A DNA stretch of 64,000 bases from positions 31,603 through 95,602 of the forward strand of contig CAZZKG010000008.1 in the NCBI GenBank assembly GCA_964654825.1. The letters run 5' to 3'. Below are positions 55,102-63,972 of this stretch, piece after piece. The notes beneath the pieces were generated by a model that saw only the letters and a program-made list of their open reading frames with translations, did not search any database and had not been told where the DNA came from. The stretch comes from CAZZKG01 sp964654825 (GTDB lineage Bacteria; Gemmatimonadota; CAZMKB01). Made by a program: the position numbers and the translations under genes. How positions within the stretch are numbered: position 1 is the first letter of the stretch; every line of letters starts with the position of its first letter.

Positions 55102-56558
55102 ACAACCACCTCCTCCTCGATCGGTCGATCCCTATTCAACCGCTCCTTGAGAAGGTTTGATGAATCCTTCTGCCGGGTTTTCTTATGACCGACACCGACC
55201 AGGTCGGGGGCTCTCACGACAATCGCCGTCATCAGCCAGAACGGCTCCATGATCCTCACGATAATAAAAGTACTGCTCCCCAGAGCGTGACCGACGAGTG
55301 CGGCCACACCTCCCATAAGGCCCAGGGAGAGGCCTTTGAAGAAAGGATCCGTGAGATTGAGATAGTTACGATGAGCGGTCCGGAATATACGGAAGAGGAG
55401 CCAGAGGAGAACAAGCAGGCCGGTGAGACCCGTCTCTTCGAGTGTCCGCAGGAATTGCCCGTCGATGAACCCACCGCCGGTCACTCCATAGCCGATCATC
55501 GGGTGCTTGATCCATCTCCCGAGCGATTCCTTGTAGCGGCTGATCCGCTCCGAAGTCGATGGATCGAAGGAAATGCCGGCTATTGTTTCGGTGGTTCCGT
55601 TCCACTTTTCCGCTTCGAAGGTCGATACAACCCTGTCGGCCACCTGTTCGGGTAGAAAAACAGGTGTTATCGAAATGAATACCGCGGCCGATACGAGGAG
55701 CCACATCTTCCTCTTGCTGTAGACCAGGAAGGCCATATACATCGGCACGAGGGCTATCCACGAACTCCTCGACAGAGTGAACAATAAGGGAACGACGATA
55801 AGCACTCCAAGACAGGCGTAAACAGTCCCCCCCTTCCATCTCCGCAGAGTGAGCAGGAGGCCGATGATCATGGAGAGCATGAGGACCAGATAGCCTCCGA
55901 GTGTGTTCGGTTCTCCCCCTTCACCTTCGAACGGAGCGGTGACCCTGCCGCCGGCGGGTACCTGGTAGATGGCATACAGGCATATGATGGTACAGGTGAT
56001 AAACGCCGCCTTGACGACATTTTTAGCCTGTTCGGCTGTGTCCAGGTGATTGACCATCATGTAGAAAACAACGAAATATTCTACATATTTCAGAGTATAG
56101 AAGAATCCCGGTGTCGGCTGAATTCTCCCCATCAGCACTCCCAGGATCGTTGCCATGATGATGATGCTGACATAAACGGCAATCGGACGCCCGAGAGGTG
56201 TTCTCCTGAAGAGCCCCACACCTTCTTTGAGAATCGCAAGCCTGGCAAGCCAGCTCATGGAGATTACAACAAGCAGGATGTCGTCGAGCCGGATGACGAC
56301 ACCTCTCCCCTCTGCAACTCCCCCGTGTAACGCACCGAACTCAGGCGAGAGAAGCATTGAAAAGATCAGTAGATATATTGCAATGCGGGTACTGGCGAAT
56401 GAGAGGACAAAGATGCTGAAACCAAAAGCGACGACAAGAGCAGTCGAGATAGTGAGTATGGAGAGAATGTACGCGCTGAGGAGAACTGTCAGCAGGACGG
56501 CCAGAATAAAAAAGCGGGAGTTTAGTGGAGCAAAACTCTCTTCCCGATCATTTCTCAC
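55098..56558 (-). CDS. O-antigen ligase/polymerase family membrane protein (Wzy/WaaL-like)
   Basis: 486 residues with about eleven membrane segments and a large periplasmic loop (about 285-345, ending SERISRYKESLGRWIKHPMI). VTAPFEGEGGEPNTLGGYLV and LFTLSRSSW are typical of the Wzy_C/O-antigen ligase family. It either polymerises repeat units or attaches the chain to a lipid; the sequence does not decide. The Wzc-like co-polymerase encoded next door favours polymerisation. It is the second such protein in the window after the one at 25620. Confidence 0.85.
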   Translation of the reverse strand: MRNDREESFAPLNSRFFILAVLLTVLLSAYILSILTISTALVVAFGFSIFVLSFASTRIAIYLLIFSMLLSPEFGALHGGVAEGRGVVIRLDDILLVVISMSWLARLAILKEGVGLFRRTPLGRPIAVYVSIIIMATILGVLMGRIQPTPGFFYTLKYVEYFVVFYMMVNHLDTAEQAKNVVKAAFITCTIICLYAIYQVPAGGRVTAPFEGEGGEPNTLGGYLVLMLSMIIGLLLTLRRWKGGTVYACLGVLIVVPLLFTLSRSSWIALVPMYMAFLVYSKRKMWLLVSAAVFISITPVFLPEQVADRVVSTFEAEKWNGTTETIAGISFDPSTSERISRYKESLGRWIKHPMIGYGVTGGGFIDGQFLRTLEETGLTGLLVLLWLLFRIFRTAHRNYLNLTDPFFKGLSLGLMGGVAALVGHALGSSTFIIVRIMEPFWLMTAIVVRAPDLVGVGHKKTRQKDSSNLLKERLNRDRPIEEEVVV

Positions 56559-58825
56559 TGTCCGTTCCCCCCGTCATCCCCGTTACCCCCATTCCCCCAC
56601 TTGATGGAGCTGCCTATCTTATCTGTAACCCACTCTCTTGCCTTTTTCAGAGAACCGATTCTCTTCTCCCACTCATCCCGCCCGGGGAGGAACGTGTCAT
56701 CAATGAAGCCCTTCACCGGCGGTGCTTTCTCCCCATAGTAGTGATAGGGTGATGTCAGTGAGCTGGAAACCTCGGCCCTGACGTCGTTGAGTATCACTCC
56801 CCAGACATTTCCCCCCACTGCCTCGATGTGAGACTTCGCTCTCTTGAGCATTCCTCGTGCGACCCTTCCGACCTTGTACACGAGGATGGTCCCATCGACC
56901 CTGCTCGCGAGAATCACAGAATCGGTCACCGGTAGAGTCGGCGGAACATCGAACAGGACGATGTCGAACTCCTTCTTCACGTCGGAAATGAATTCTTCCA
57001 TTCTGTCGGATCCTATGAGCTCTGAAGGGTTCGGAGGCATCGAACCGCAGGTGAGGATCTTCAGGTTGTCGAGCCCGGCGGCCATGAGGACATCATCGAT
57101 TGCCATCATCCTGCCCGTGAGGATGTCGGTGAGTGATTTGAGTGCATCACGCCATTCTATCGTTCCGAGCATGACATTGGTGAGTCCCGGCTCCATGTCG
57201 AGTCCGAACATCTTGTAGAGGACGGGCCTCCTGAGATTCGCGCCGACAAGGAGCGTCTTCTTGCCAAGCTGTGCCATGGTGATGGCGAGATTCACGATCG
57301 TCGTCGTCTTCCCCTCCTGAAGGGTGGAGCTAGTGACCAGAAAGGTGTTTCCCTTTTTCTTTATCCTGGCGAATTCCAGGTTGGTCCTCAGAGTTCTGTA
57401 GGCCTCAGCCACCGGCGATTTAGGTTCGAAAAGGGTGATGAGGTGAGCGTACTTATCCAGGCCGGGATCCTCCTGGGATTGAGGTTTTTTCTTGATTATC
57501 CTCGCACGTATATCCTCGACGTGGATGTTGGGTATGACACCCAGCACTGTGGATCCGATGTAGAGCTCGACATCTTCGATCGTCCCGATGCTCGTGTCTA
57601 TACTCTCTCTTACGAATGCGGCGACGATACTCATCACGAGACCCATGAGCAAACCAGCGATAGCTCTGGCTATTCTCCCGGTTCCCTCGACCTGCTTCGC
57701 CCGCGTGGCGTATTCTACAACAGTGAATCCGATTGCCCTCTCCGCTTCCCTGAGTTTCGCATCCTGATACTTTTCCTTGAGATCGCTGAGGAGTTTTCGG
57801 TCATCATGGACCTGATTCCTGATCTCATCGAGACGGTCGTCGTTGAGCGGCATGGCGGATAGCATGGTGAACAGCTTGTCTTTTCTGTTTTCCAGGCCCA
57901 CGAGAGTTTCTTCATATTCCTTGATGATGTCTCTGAGCTGACTCTTGATCCTCTCCTCGAGATCGACTACCGACGGAGACTTCGATGTGTGCTCGACGAG
58001 AAGTTCCTGCTTCTCTGCCATGAGATCAATAAGCTGAGCATTCAGCTTCTGGAGTGTGGGGTCTCCCTGATCACTCGAGATCCAATCGAAACCGGTACCC
58101 GTTTCGAGACGTATTTTCGCCTGGGATATCTGCCGTTTCAGAGATTCGATCTCCCTCGACAGTGTAACATACTCCTCGAAGACCGCCGACAGCCCTCCGG
58201 AACCGAGCGAGAGGTTTTCGATGTTGTTCAGTATGAACTCTCTCACCTGCTCCTGATGCTCGTCGAGGATCTTCCTCTGTTCGGTGAGTCTCACCTGCAA
58301 ATGGGAAATTGCTTCGTTGATCTGCCTGTTTTTCTCGTAGTTGGAGTCCTCGACATACACATTGGCTATCGTGTTGACATAATCCCTCGCCGAGACGGGA
58401 TTCTTGGACTCGAAGGTAACCTCGATGATATTCGTCTCTTCATCACGTTCAACGATGGTATGTTCCTGGAGATTTTCGATTATTTCCACCGCCTCGGGTG
58501 AAGACAGCACCTCGGAAACAGGCAGGGACTCATCGACGAGACCGAGCCTCTTCGCCACATCGATCATTGTCTTCTGGCTTCTTATGATCCTGGTCTGTGT
58601 TTGAAAGTTGTCCCATTCCCGGTAGGTGATGACTTCCTGCACGAGACCTGACACAGGGGCGGTCTGCATGATCTTGACACTCGAGGTGGCATGGAAGTCA
58701 GGAGTCGTGGACGGACTCAGAAGAAACGTGAGGACAACGACACTTCCGGTCACCGCCGCGACGATCTTCTTCCGCTTTCTGAGAATATAGAAATAATCTC
58801 GTATGTTCAGCTCGTAGTCAGCCAT
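56555..58825 (-). CDS. Wzc/CpsD-type polysaccharide co-polymerase with degenerate BY-kinase domain
   Basis: 756 residues. Wzz domain with a first membrane segment (about 21-39), long coiled coil (about 160-360), and a second membrane segment (about 395-415). A cytoplasmic BY-kinase-like domain starts near 480 with SPVAEAYRTLRTNLEFARI. Walker A is STLQEGKTTT (near 499-509). Walker A', normally D-x-D-x-R, reads V-G-A-N-L-R at 527-532, so both aspartates are gone. Walker B (VLFDVPPTLPVTD, near 621) is intact, and a Tyr group SPYHYYGE lies near 696. It should control polymer length with Wza and the polymerase; kinase activity is doubtful. Confidence 0.9.
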   Translation of the reverse strand: MADYELNIRDYFYILRKRKKIVAAVTGSVVVLTFLLSPSTTPDFHATSSVKIMQTAPVSGLVQEVITYREWDNFQTQTRIIRSQKTMIDVAKRLGLVDESLPVSEVLSSPEAVEIIENLQEHTIVERDEETNIIEVTFESKNPVSARDYVNTIANVYVEDSNYEKNRQINEAISHLQVRLTEQRKILDEHQEQVREFILNNIENLSLGSGGLSAVFEEYVTLSREIESLKRQISQAKIRLETGTGFDWISSDQGDPTLQKLNAQLIDLMAEKQELLVEHTSKSPSVVDLEERIKSQLRDIIKEYEETLVGLENRKDKLFTMLSAMPLNDDRLDEIRNQVHDDRKLLSDLKEKYQDAKLREAERAIGFTVVEYATRAKQVEGTGRIARAIAGLLMGLVMSIVAAFVRESIDTSIGTIEDVELYIGSTVLGVIPNIHVEDIRARIIKKKPQSQEDPGLDKYAHLITLFEPKSPVAEAYRTLRTNLEFARIKKKGNTFLVTSSTLQEGKTTTIVNLAITMAQLGKKTLLVGANLRRPVLYKMFGLDMEPGLTNVMLGTIEWRDALKSLTDILTGRMMAIDDVLMAAGLDNLKILTCGSMPPNPSELIGSDRMEEFISDVKKEFDIVLFDVPPTLPVTDSVILASRVDGTILVYKVGRVARGMLKRAKSHIEAVGGNVWGVILNDVRAEVSSSLTSPYHYYGEKAPPVKGFIDDTFLPGRDEWEKRIGSLKKAREWVTDKIGSSIKWGNGGNGDDGGNGQ

Positions 58826-58859
58826 TCGACTGCTTCCTCCGCTGTCCTACCTGCGTTTC

Positions 58860-61403
58860 CTACAACCTGGACACAACATACGTGTAGAAATAAGGCGACA
58901 CTTCTCGCATGAAATCCATCACGGTTGCGTAGATCGTTTTCGACACGATAACCACATCGTTGTTGCGAAGTGATATGTTCTGGGTATGATCTCCCTTTTT
59001 TATCAATCTCTTCACGTTGGCAACGATAACTTCGGGCATCGTCACCTCACCGCGGATCACATGTACCTTGTCCAGCACCGCATTGTCAGTGTACCCACCC
59101 GCCCTGGAAATCGCATCGAGTATGTTAAGGCTTTCCTTGAAGTCAACGATGCCCGGATTGTTTACTTCCCCGAGAACGTAGACCTTCTGGCTGGTCAGCT
59201 CGATCGACGGGATATAGATGTAATCCTCATCATCCAGAATGAGGTTCTCTTCGGCATCCGCCTGAAATATCGCCTTGTAGAGATTCAGGTAGAGTGTCTG
59301 CCCGCCTTTGCGTACTACCTGGACCTGATTGAGATTAGCCTTGTCCGTCGGACCGCCATATCTCGAAATGAAATCAGCAAGCTTCTCCATGCCTGTCAGG
59401 GGGTAGACGCCTGGACCTGTCGGCTGGCGGATGATACTCTTGATCTCTCCCATGATGGTGGCAAACTTGCTGTTGTATTTTACGATCTCGACATTGATAT
59501 TCGGCCGTTTGAAATATTCCTTCGACAGTTCCCAGATCTTTTCCTTCACCTCGACCGGGGTCAGGCCGGACACCATAATGTCCTCCGGGCTGACGAACGG
59601 GAGGAAAATCGTCCCATCCACCCGCACCTTCACATTGAAATCCTCCCTTTTCGACCCCGTCCATATGGTGATCAGCAGGTCGTCCTTGACCCCGATCTTG
59701 TAAACGGGAGTCCCCTTGATCATCTTGAAGGTATTGTTCTCATCAGGTATGAGGGCTCTGGATTTTCCTGCATTCCCGCGGTATGCATCACCCAACTGCA
59801 GCCTTCTGTCCTGGGCCGGGGCGAGGCTGTCCCCCTTCCCTTCAAAAGAAGAGACGAGATGATCGGTCACCTCGAGGTTTTTGAGCGAAGCTACCACTTC
59901 CGCACGCCTGTTCTTTTTCCAGGCCTCCTCTCCGTGGCCGGAGACGGCAGGCCTGGTGTCCCCGAAACCGACGACGCTTATTCTGTCCCCGGGCCACCCG
60001 TTTTCCATCATGTACCGCTTCACTTTATTCGCTCTCGCTTCGGAGAGCTCGACATTGGAGGGGTATTTATGGGTCGATATCTCACGCTCGTCCGCGTGAC
60101 CTTCGATCCATGCCTCACTCAGGGGAAACCGGGAAATGAGTTCCGATAGCTTCTCCACTTTTAGATAATCCGAATCGTGCAGGCTGTCCTGTGCGGTGTC
60201 GAAGTAGAAAGTCAGTCTCTGCTCACCGTAATCCCGGATGGTCTCTTCGATAGTCCGTTCTTCTACCGGTCGCGGTGGGAGCGTATCACGAAGTTCACCC
60301 TGAAACCACACCTGCACGCCCTGGCTCCCGTTCGCGGCGACGATGTCGGGTTTACCATCACCACTCACATCCGCCACTTTCACCGCATAATAGATGTCAG
60401 ACTCGGGAAGTCCGGTCCGTTTCAACCGCCATCCGCCACCTCTCTTGTTGTAATAGATCGCCATCCCTCTCCGATCGAAGGAGGCAGCAATGATGTCCGT
60501 CCAGCCATCCCCATCGAAGTCGGCGACATCGATGCCCCAGTAACTTCCCCGGTCGGTGAGCCTCGTAGGCCCTCTCCAGTTTCCTCGGCCGTTTCCATAC
60601 CAGACCCTGACGCCCTTTCTGTATGAACCGGCGACGATATCCAGATGACCGTCCTTATCGAAATCGGCGACCTCGACTCCCCAGAAGCTCCCGCTCGCAG
60701 TCGGACCTCTGCCCTGGTACCACTCCCCCCGTCCATTACCGTACCACACGTTCACACCACCGTGGTTCCCCCATGCCGTGGCAACCAGGTCGAGCCGACC
60801 GTCTCCATCGAGGTCCCCCGCGGCGACATCCTTGTAAACATCCGACACCTCGGGCCCGTACTCGATCGTCCAGTTCCCTTTCCCGTCACCGAACCAGACC
60901 TGGACACCGCCCTCTGTGTCTTGAGTACTGTTGGCAGCAGCAATGTCCATGTGACCGTCATTATTGAAATCGGCCGTGATCACTCCCTCATAGCTGCCGT
61001 TGTCCTTCGGAAATCGGGACTCTTCCCTGCTCACCCATCCGCCCCGACAGTCGGCAAGCCACACCTGGACTCCCTTCAGGTCACCCCAGCTCGATGACAC
61101 GATATCGGCCCATCCATCTTCGTTAAAATCGGCAACGTCCAGTGAACGGATGTCTCCGAGCTGAGTCGGATTATCGATTTCGACCCAGCTGCCGTTACCG
61201 TGACCGAGCCACACACGGATACCTCTGTTAGGATTGAAGCTCCCCCCTATGATGTCGACGTACCCATCATTGTTGAGATCGCCGGTAGTCACCGCGTAGT
61301 AGTTGCCCCCATCGGGTGGACCCGACTCTGGTGCCCACTGGACATATTTGATCCCCGGTGCGCATGCGAGGGTGACAATCAATCCAGTCAACAGGTATTT
61401 CAT
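58860..61403 (-). CDS. FG-GAP propeller / OmpA / Wza-type polysaccharide export fusion lipoprotein
   Basis: 847 residues in one frame. A short signal sequence ends at LAC (Cys14), probably lipidated. Seven FG-GAP/VCBS repeats follow (about 36-370), each with an Asp-rich calcium loop such as GDLNNDGYVDI, ADFNEDGWADI and ADFDGDGWTDI. An OmpA-type peptidoglycan-binding domain lies at about 395-505 (YFDTAQDSL, EGHADERE, NVELSEARANKVKRY). The last third is an outer-membrane export protein: Poly_export domain (YKIGVKDDLLITIW, about 560-655) and SLBB-like domains (KVYVLGEVNNPGIVDF near 741). Ordinary Wza is about 380 residues and has neither N-terminal part. It probably forms the outer-membrane pore, tied to peptidoglycan by the OmpA part. 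Confidence 0.9.
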   Translation of the reverse strand: MKYLLTGLIVTLACAPGIKYVQWAPESGPPDGGNYYAVTTGDLNNDGYVDIIGGSFNPNRGIRVWLGHGNGSWVEIDNPTQLGDIRSLDVADFNEDGWADIVSSSWGDLKGVQVWLADCRGGWVSREESRFPKDNGSYEGVITADFNNDGHMDIAAANSTQDTEGGVQVWFGDGKGNWTIEYGPEVSDVYKDVAAGDLDGDGRLDLVATAWGNHGGVNVWYGNGRGEWYQGRGPTASGSFWGVEVADFDKDGHLDIVAGSYRKGVRVWYGNGRGNWRGPTRLTDRGSYWGIDVADFDGDGWTDIIAASFDRRGMAIYYNKRGGGWRLKRTGLPESDIYYAVKVADVSGDGKPDIVAANGSQGVQVWFQGELRDTLPPRPVEERTIEETIRDYGEQRLTFYFDTAQDSLHDSDYLKVEKLSELISRFPLSEAWIEGHADEREISTHKYPSNVELSEARANKVKRYMMENGWPGDRISVVGFGDTRPAVSGHGEEAWKKNRRAEVVASLKNLEVTDHLVSSFEGKGDSLAPAQDRRLQLGDAYRGNAGKSRALIPDENNTFKMIKGTPVYKIGVKDDLLITIWTGSKREDFNVKVRVDGTIFLPFVSPEDIMVSGLTPVEVKEKIWELSKEYFKRPNINVEIVKYNSKFATIMGEIKSIIRQPTGPGVYPLTGMEKLADFISRYGGPTDKANLNQVQVVRKGGQTLYLNLYKAIFQADAEENLILDDEDYIYIPSIELTSQKVYVLGEVNNPGIVDFKESLNILDAISRAGGYTDNAVLDKVHVIRGEVTMPEVIVANVKRLIKKGDHTQNISLRNNDVVIVSKTIYATVMDFMREVSPYFYTYVVSRL

Positions 61404-62794
61404 AACTCCCCCTCCTCAACCGGCCTGGTAATAAAAATGAGGGGATTGTTCGAGAGATCGACCTCCCTCGTTTTTTTCAGCTTCTTCCCACGGGAGTCGC
61501 GGACGACCTCTATAACGGGTCTCATCGGGTGTGCGTAATTTGTCCTCACCACTTTGCCGGTTTCACCGTTGTTGAGTCTTACATAACTCTCGAGAGGAAA
61601 AATAGACATTTCGGTGATCACCGCTTTCACCACCTTGTTGGAGAAGAACTCATTACGCATCTGGATGATCACCTGGATCGCCTGGAATGAGGAGTACTCA
61701 CTCCTGTGTCCCCTGTCATGCGACAGAGCTTCGAACACGTCGAGGACACCGATAACCTTTGCAAGCTCGTCGATCTCTCCGCTTTTTTTCCCCTCCGGAT
61801 ATCCCGAACCGTTTTCCCGTTCGTGCTCTTCACCCACGACCCTGATGAGTCTCCCGGTATCCGGATCGGTCCCATCCGACTCCCCGATCGAATTGCGGAT
61901 AATTTCCATAGAATAGATCGGGTGCCGTTTTATGAGATCATATTCATTCCTGGTGAGTTTGTCTTTTTTGTCGATGATGTCGCCGGGGATGGCAGTCATC
62001 CCGAGATCGTGCAGGACAGCGGCGGTAGTAAGGAGTAGCAGTTCATCCTTTGTGTACTTGAGCCCAATTCCGATCCTGATCGAAAAAATCGCCACGTTGA
62101 GTACGTGCGAGGCTATTTGTGAACCCCTTCTTGTGTTAATGGCCTGCCAGAGCAGTTTGTTGTCCTCCGGCACGACATCGATCAGCCGGGCGGCAATGCC
62201 GCTGGCGGCACCGAGATGTATTTTCCTGTCGGTCTTCGCCGCCTGGTAAATCTCTATGATCGAATTGACGAATTGTTCGTAGAGCTGCCGAGCCTTGCGT
62301 CTCTCGTCGGTCTGTGCTTCGTTTGAATCCGAAGGCTGCTTCCGATTTTCATCCGGATCCAGCGAATGCCCATCGTAGGCCGGGCACTCGAAGCACTCTT
62401 CGAAGGTTCTGGTACCCAGCTGCAGGTTGAGATCCCAGCATTTCGTCTTCCCATTCGAAGGAGCGATGCAGTCATCCTTCACACCCCGGCCGCCGGTTTC
62501 CGGCTTTACCGACACCGGCGACTGTCCGTTGTGTTCGACTTCCTCGTCGAGGGTCAACAGACCATGTCCGAAACTCATGTACTTTTCCATCTTCAGGTAG
62601 ATCCTTTCCAGTTCACCTTCCTTACCCCCCACTCCAATTTCCGTATCGCCTGCAACAAAGGTTTCAATGGACCGGTCCGAGGTTTCACTACCCGATACCC
62701 TGGAGGATGATTTCTCTGTTCTCCCGGAGGACATTTCGGGTCCGGAAGCTCCCTCCGCCGTATTATGCTTTTTCAGGAGATCCTTGTATCTCAT
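61400..62794 (-). CDS. HD-GYP-like protein with altered catalytic motifs
   Basis: 464 residues. Residues 1-110 are low-complexity and charged. A cysteine group (KCWDLNLQLGT, then EECFECPAYDG, about 120-140) resembles the CW...C..CPAY metal-type motif of bacterial signalling proteins. The HD domain has GSQIASHVLNVAIFSIRI and LHDLGMTAIPGDI near 260. The GYP part reads EEHERENGSGYPEGKK near 320, where HD-GYP enzymes have HHExxDGxGYP, so the first His is Glu and Asp is Asn. Active members cleave cyclic-di-GMP; this one may be weak or only bind it. It lies between the ATPase gene and the Wza fusion gene. Confidence 0.82.
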   Translation of the reverse strand: MRYKDLLKKHNTAEGASGPEMSSGRTEKSSSRVSGSETSDRSIETFVAGDTEIGVGGKEGELERIYLKMEKYMSFGHGLLTLDEEVEHNGQSPVSVKPETGGRGVKDDCIAPSNGKTKCWDLNLQLGTRTFEECFECPAYDGHSLDPDENRKQPSDSNEAQTDERRKARQLYEQFVNSIIEIYQAAKTDRKIHLGAASGIAARLIDVVPEDNKLLWQAINTRRGSQIASHVLNVAIFSIRIGIGLKYTKDELLLLTTAAVLHDLGMTAIPGDIIDKKDKLTRNEYDLIKRHPIYSMEIIRNSIGESDGTDPDTGRLIRVVGEEHERENGSGYPEGKKSGEIDELAKVIGVLDVFEALSHDRGHRSEYSSFQAIQVIIQMRNEFFSNKVVKAVITEMSIFPLESYVRLNNGETGKVVRTNYAHPMRPVIEVVRDSRGKKLKKTREVDLSNNPLIFITRPVEEGEL

Positions 62795-63659
62795 CAGTCA
62801 GGCTCCTTGATATCGCCGATTCGACCGCCCTCAGATCCACCAGGGCAAGGCCGGACCGGTATCCGCAGAACAGGGACAGGTCAGCCAGTGTATTGATCTG
62901 TCCGGGTACGCCGCCCGCCGCGGCTGCCACTGCCGCCTTCGCTTCGGATGTGATCAGCTCTCTCGACGCTCCGGCCACCTTTAGCCGGTGATCGATGTAT
63001 GAGACGGATTCGAGAAGAGTGAGTGGTTTCACACGTGCAACAACACCAATCCGTTCTTTCAGGTTCGATGTCGAGACAGCTGCCTCGATGCCGCCGTTTC
63101 CCGCGATCAGAAACGAAGTGAGGGCCCGATCATCCAGCTGCATGTCGAGCAGCTTGCGTACCTCAGCTAGAACTGTTTCACGGGTCATCCCCGAAACACT
63201 GTCGAAGACGATGAGGGTTTTCCTTCCCGCTTCCAGTTTTTCATAGAGACGGGTCCCCAGTCTCCTCTCCAACTCGTCTTTCCTCTCCTCACGGGGGCCA
63301 TCGTCCCCGAGCTGGTAGAGTATTTCCCGGAGGAGTCGCTCATTGCCAGCCAGATTACCGCTCACATACGCCAGTTCATAGCTCTCATCCAGAGCCGTGA
63401 GGAGTCTTCTCAAAAGAAGAGTTTTCCCGCATCCGTCACGCCCCACGAGGAGTGAAACGACTCCTTCCTGGAGGACGGAAAAGGTGAGGCAATCGAATGT
63501 CTCTTTAGTCCGGGCGGTCTCGAAGTAGTATTCCGGGTCAGGGACGCTGTCGAACGGCCTCCTCACGAGGCCGTAGAATGATCTGTACAAAACTCCTCCC
63601 CAGAGCGATGTTTCAGGGGTGATGAGGTGTATTCCCCTATCTCTCATTATGTTAAGCAA
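62763..63659 (-). CDS. ExeA/GspA-like AAA ATPase
   Basis: 298 residues. After a short lead, YRSFYGLVRRPFDSVPDPEY is the typical opening of ExeA-type ATPases. Walker A is GRDGCGKTLLLRRL near 73-80. The Walker B strand is LIVFDSVSG, lacking the Glu of the usual DEAQ. Such ATPases occur beside exosortase/exopolysaccharide operons (the XrtA-associated type) and in type II secretion. No exosortase gene is in the window. It is the first gene of the minus-strand operon and overlaps the HD-GYP-like gene by 32 bases. The start could be a few codons further in. Confidence 0.85.
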   Translation of the reverse strand: MLNIMRDRGIHLITPETSLWGGVLYRSFYGLVRRPFDSVPDPEYYFETARTKETFDCLTFSVLQEGVVSLLVGRDGCGKTLLLRRLLTALDESYELAYVSGNLAGNERLLREILYQLGDDGPREERKDELERRLGTRLYEKLEAGRKTLIVFDSVSGMTRETVLAEVRKLLDMQLDDRALTSFLIAGNGGIEAAVSTSNLKERIGVVARVKPLTLLESVSYIDHRLKVAGASRELITSEAKAAVAAAAGGVPGQINTLADLSLFCGYRSGLALVDLRAVESAISRSLTDEIQGSPEKA

Positions 63660-63747
63660 TATCTATACCATATGTGCCCCATGCGCCGGCGTCCGGGGAC
63701 TCGAATGTGCGAGTATCCAGCAAAATGGAAGCGAGGCCGGCAGAAGT

Positions 63748-63753
63748 ATTATA
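63748..63753 (-). promoter_or_regulatory. Possible promoter of the exopolysaccharide operon (perfect -10 only)
   Basis: Read on the minus strand the six bases are TATAAT. At 17-base spacing the -35 is TATCTC, a poor match, so an activator may be needed. It would start transcription about 80 bases before the ATPase gene. Confidence 0.4.
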
Positions 63754-63778
63754 ACCACTTATAAACCAATGAGATACG

Positions 63779-63793
63779 AGGAACGATGTTCCT
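63779..63793. promoter_or_regulatory. Palindrome AGGAAC-GAT-GTTCCT upstream of the operon promoter
   Basis: Two exact 6-base half-sites with a 3-base spacer lie about 25 bases upstream of the possible -10 (at higher coordinates), just above the weak -35. The position suits an activator or repressor site. Confidence 0.4.
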
Positions 63794-63972
63794 GGTGAGG
63801 ACAGAGAGGGTGGGTGGGTCGTCCTGCTGCGGATGAGACCAACATCACGGATACGCAATTTTTTCGGGTCCGGGACAGGGATCGCACCGTTTCCGGGAAA
63901 ATTTTTCCGCACCATTTCTATTCAGCTTCGGTTCTTCGATGGATAAATGAGGCGGAAAAAAGTGGGGCAAGT

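Noticed and set aside
55185..60149. Long plus-strand frames opposite the export genes
   Set aside because: All are shadows of the minus-strand operon; GC-rich coding DNA commonly leaves such open antisense frames.
63652..63915. 87-codon minus-strand frame upstream of the ATPase gene
   Set aside because: No ribosome site, no family resemblance, and it would cover the likely promoter and palindrome.
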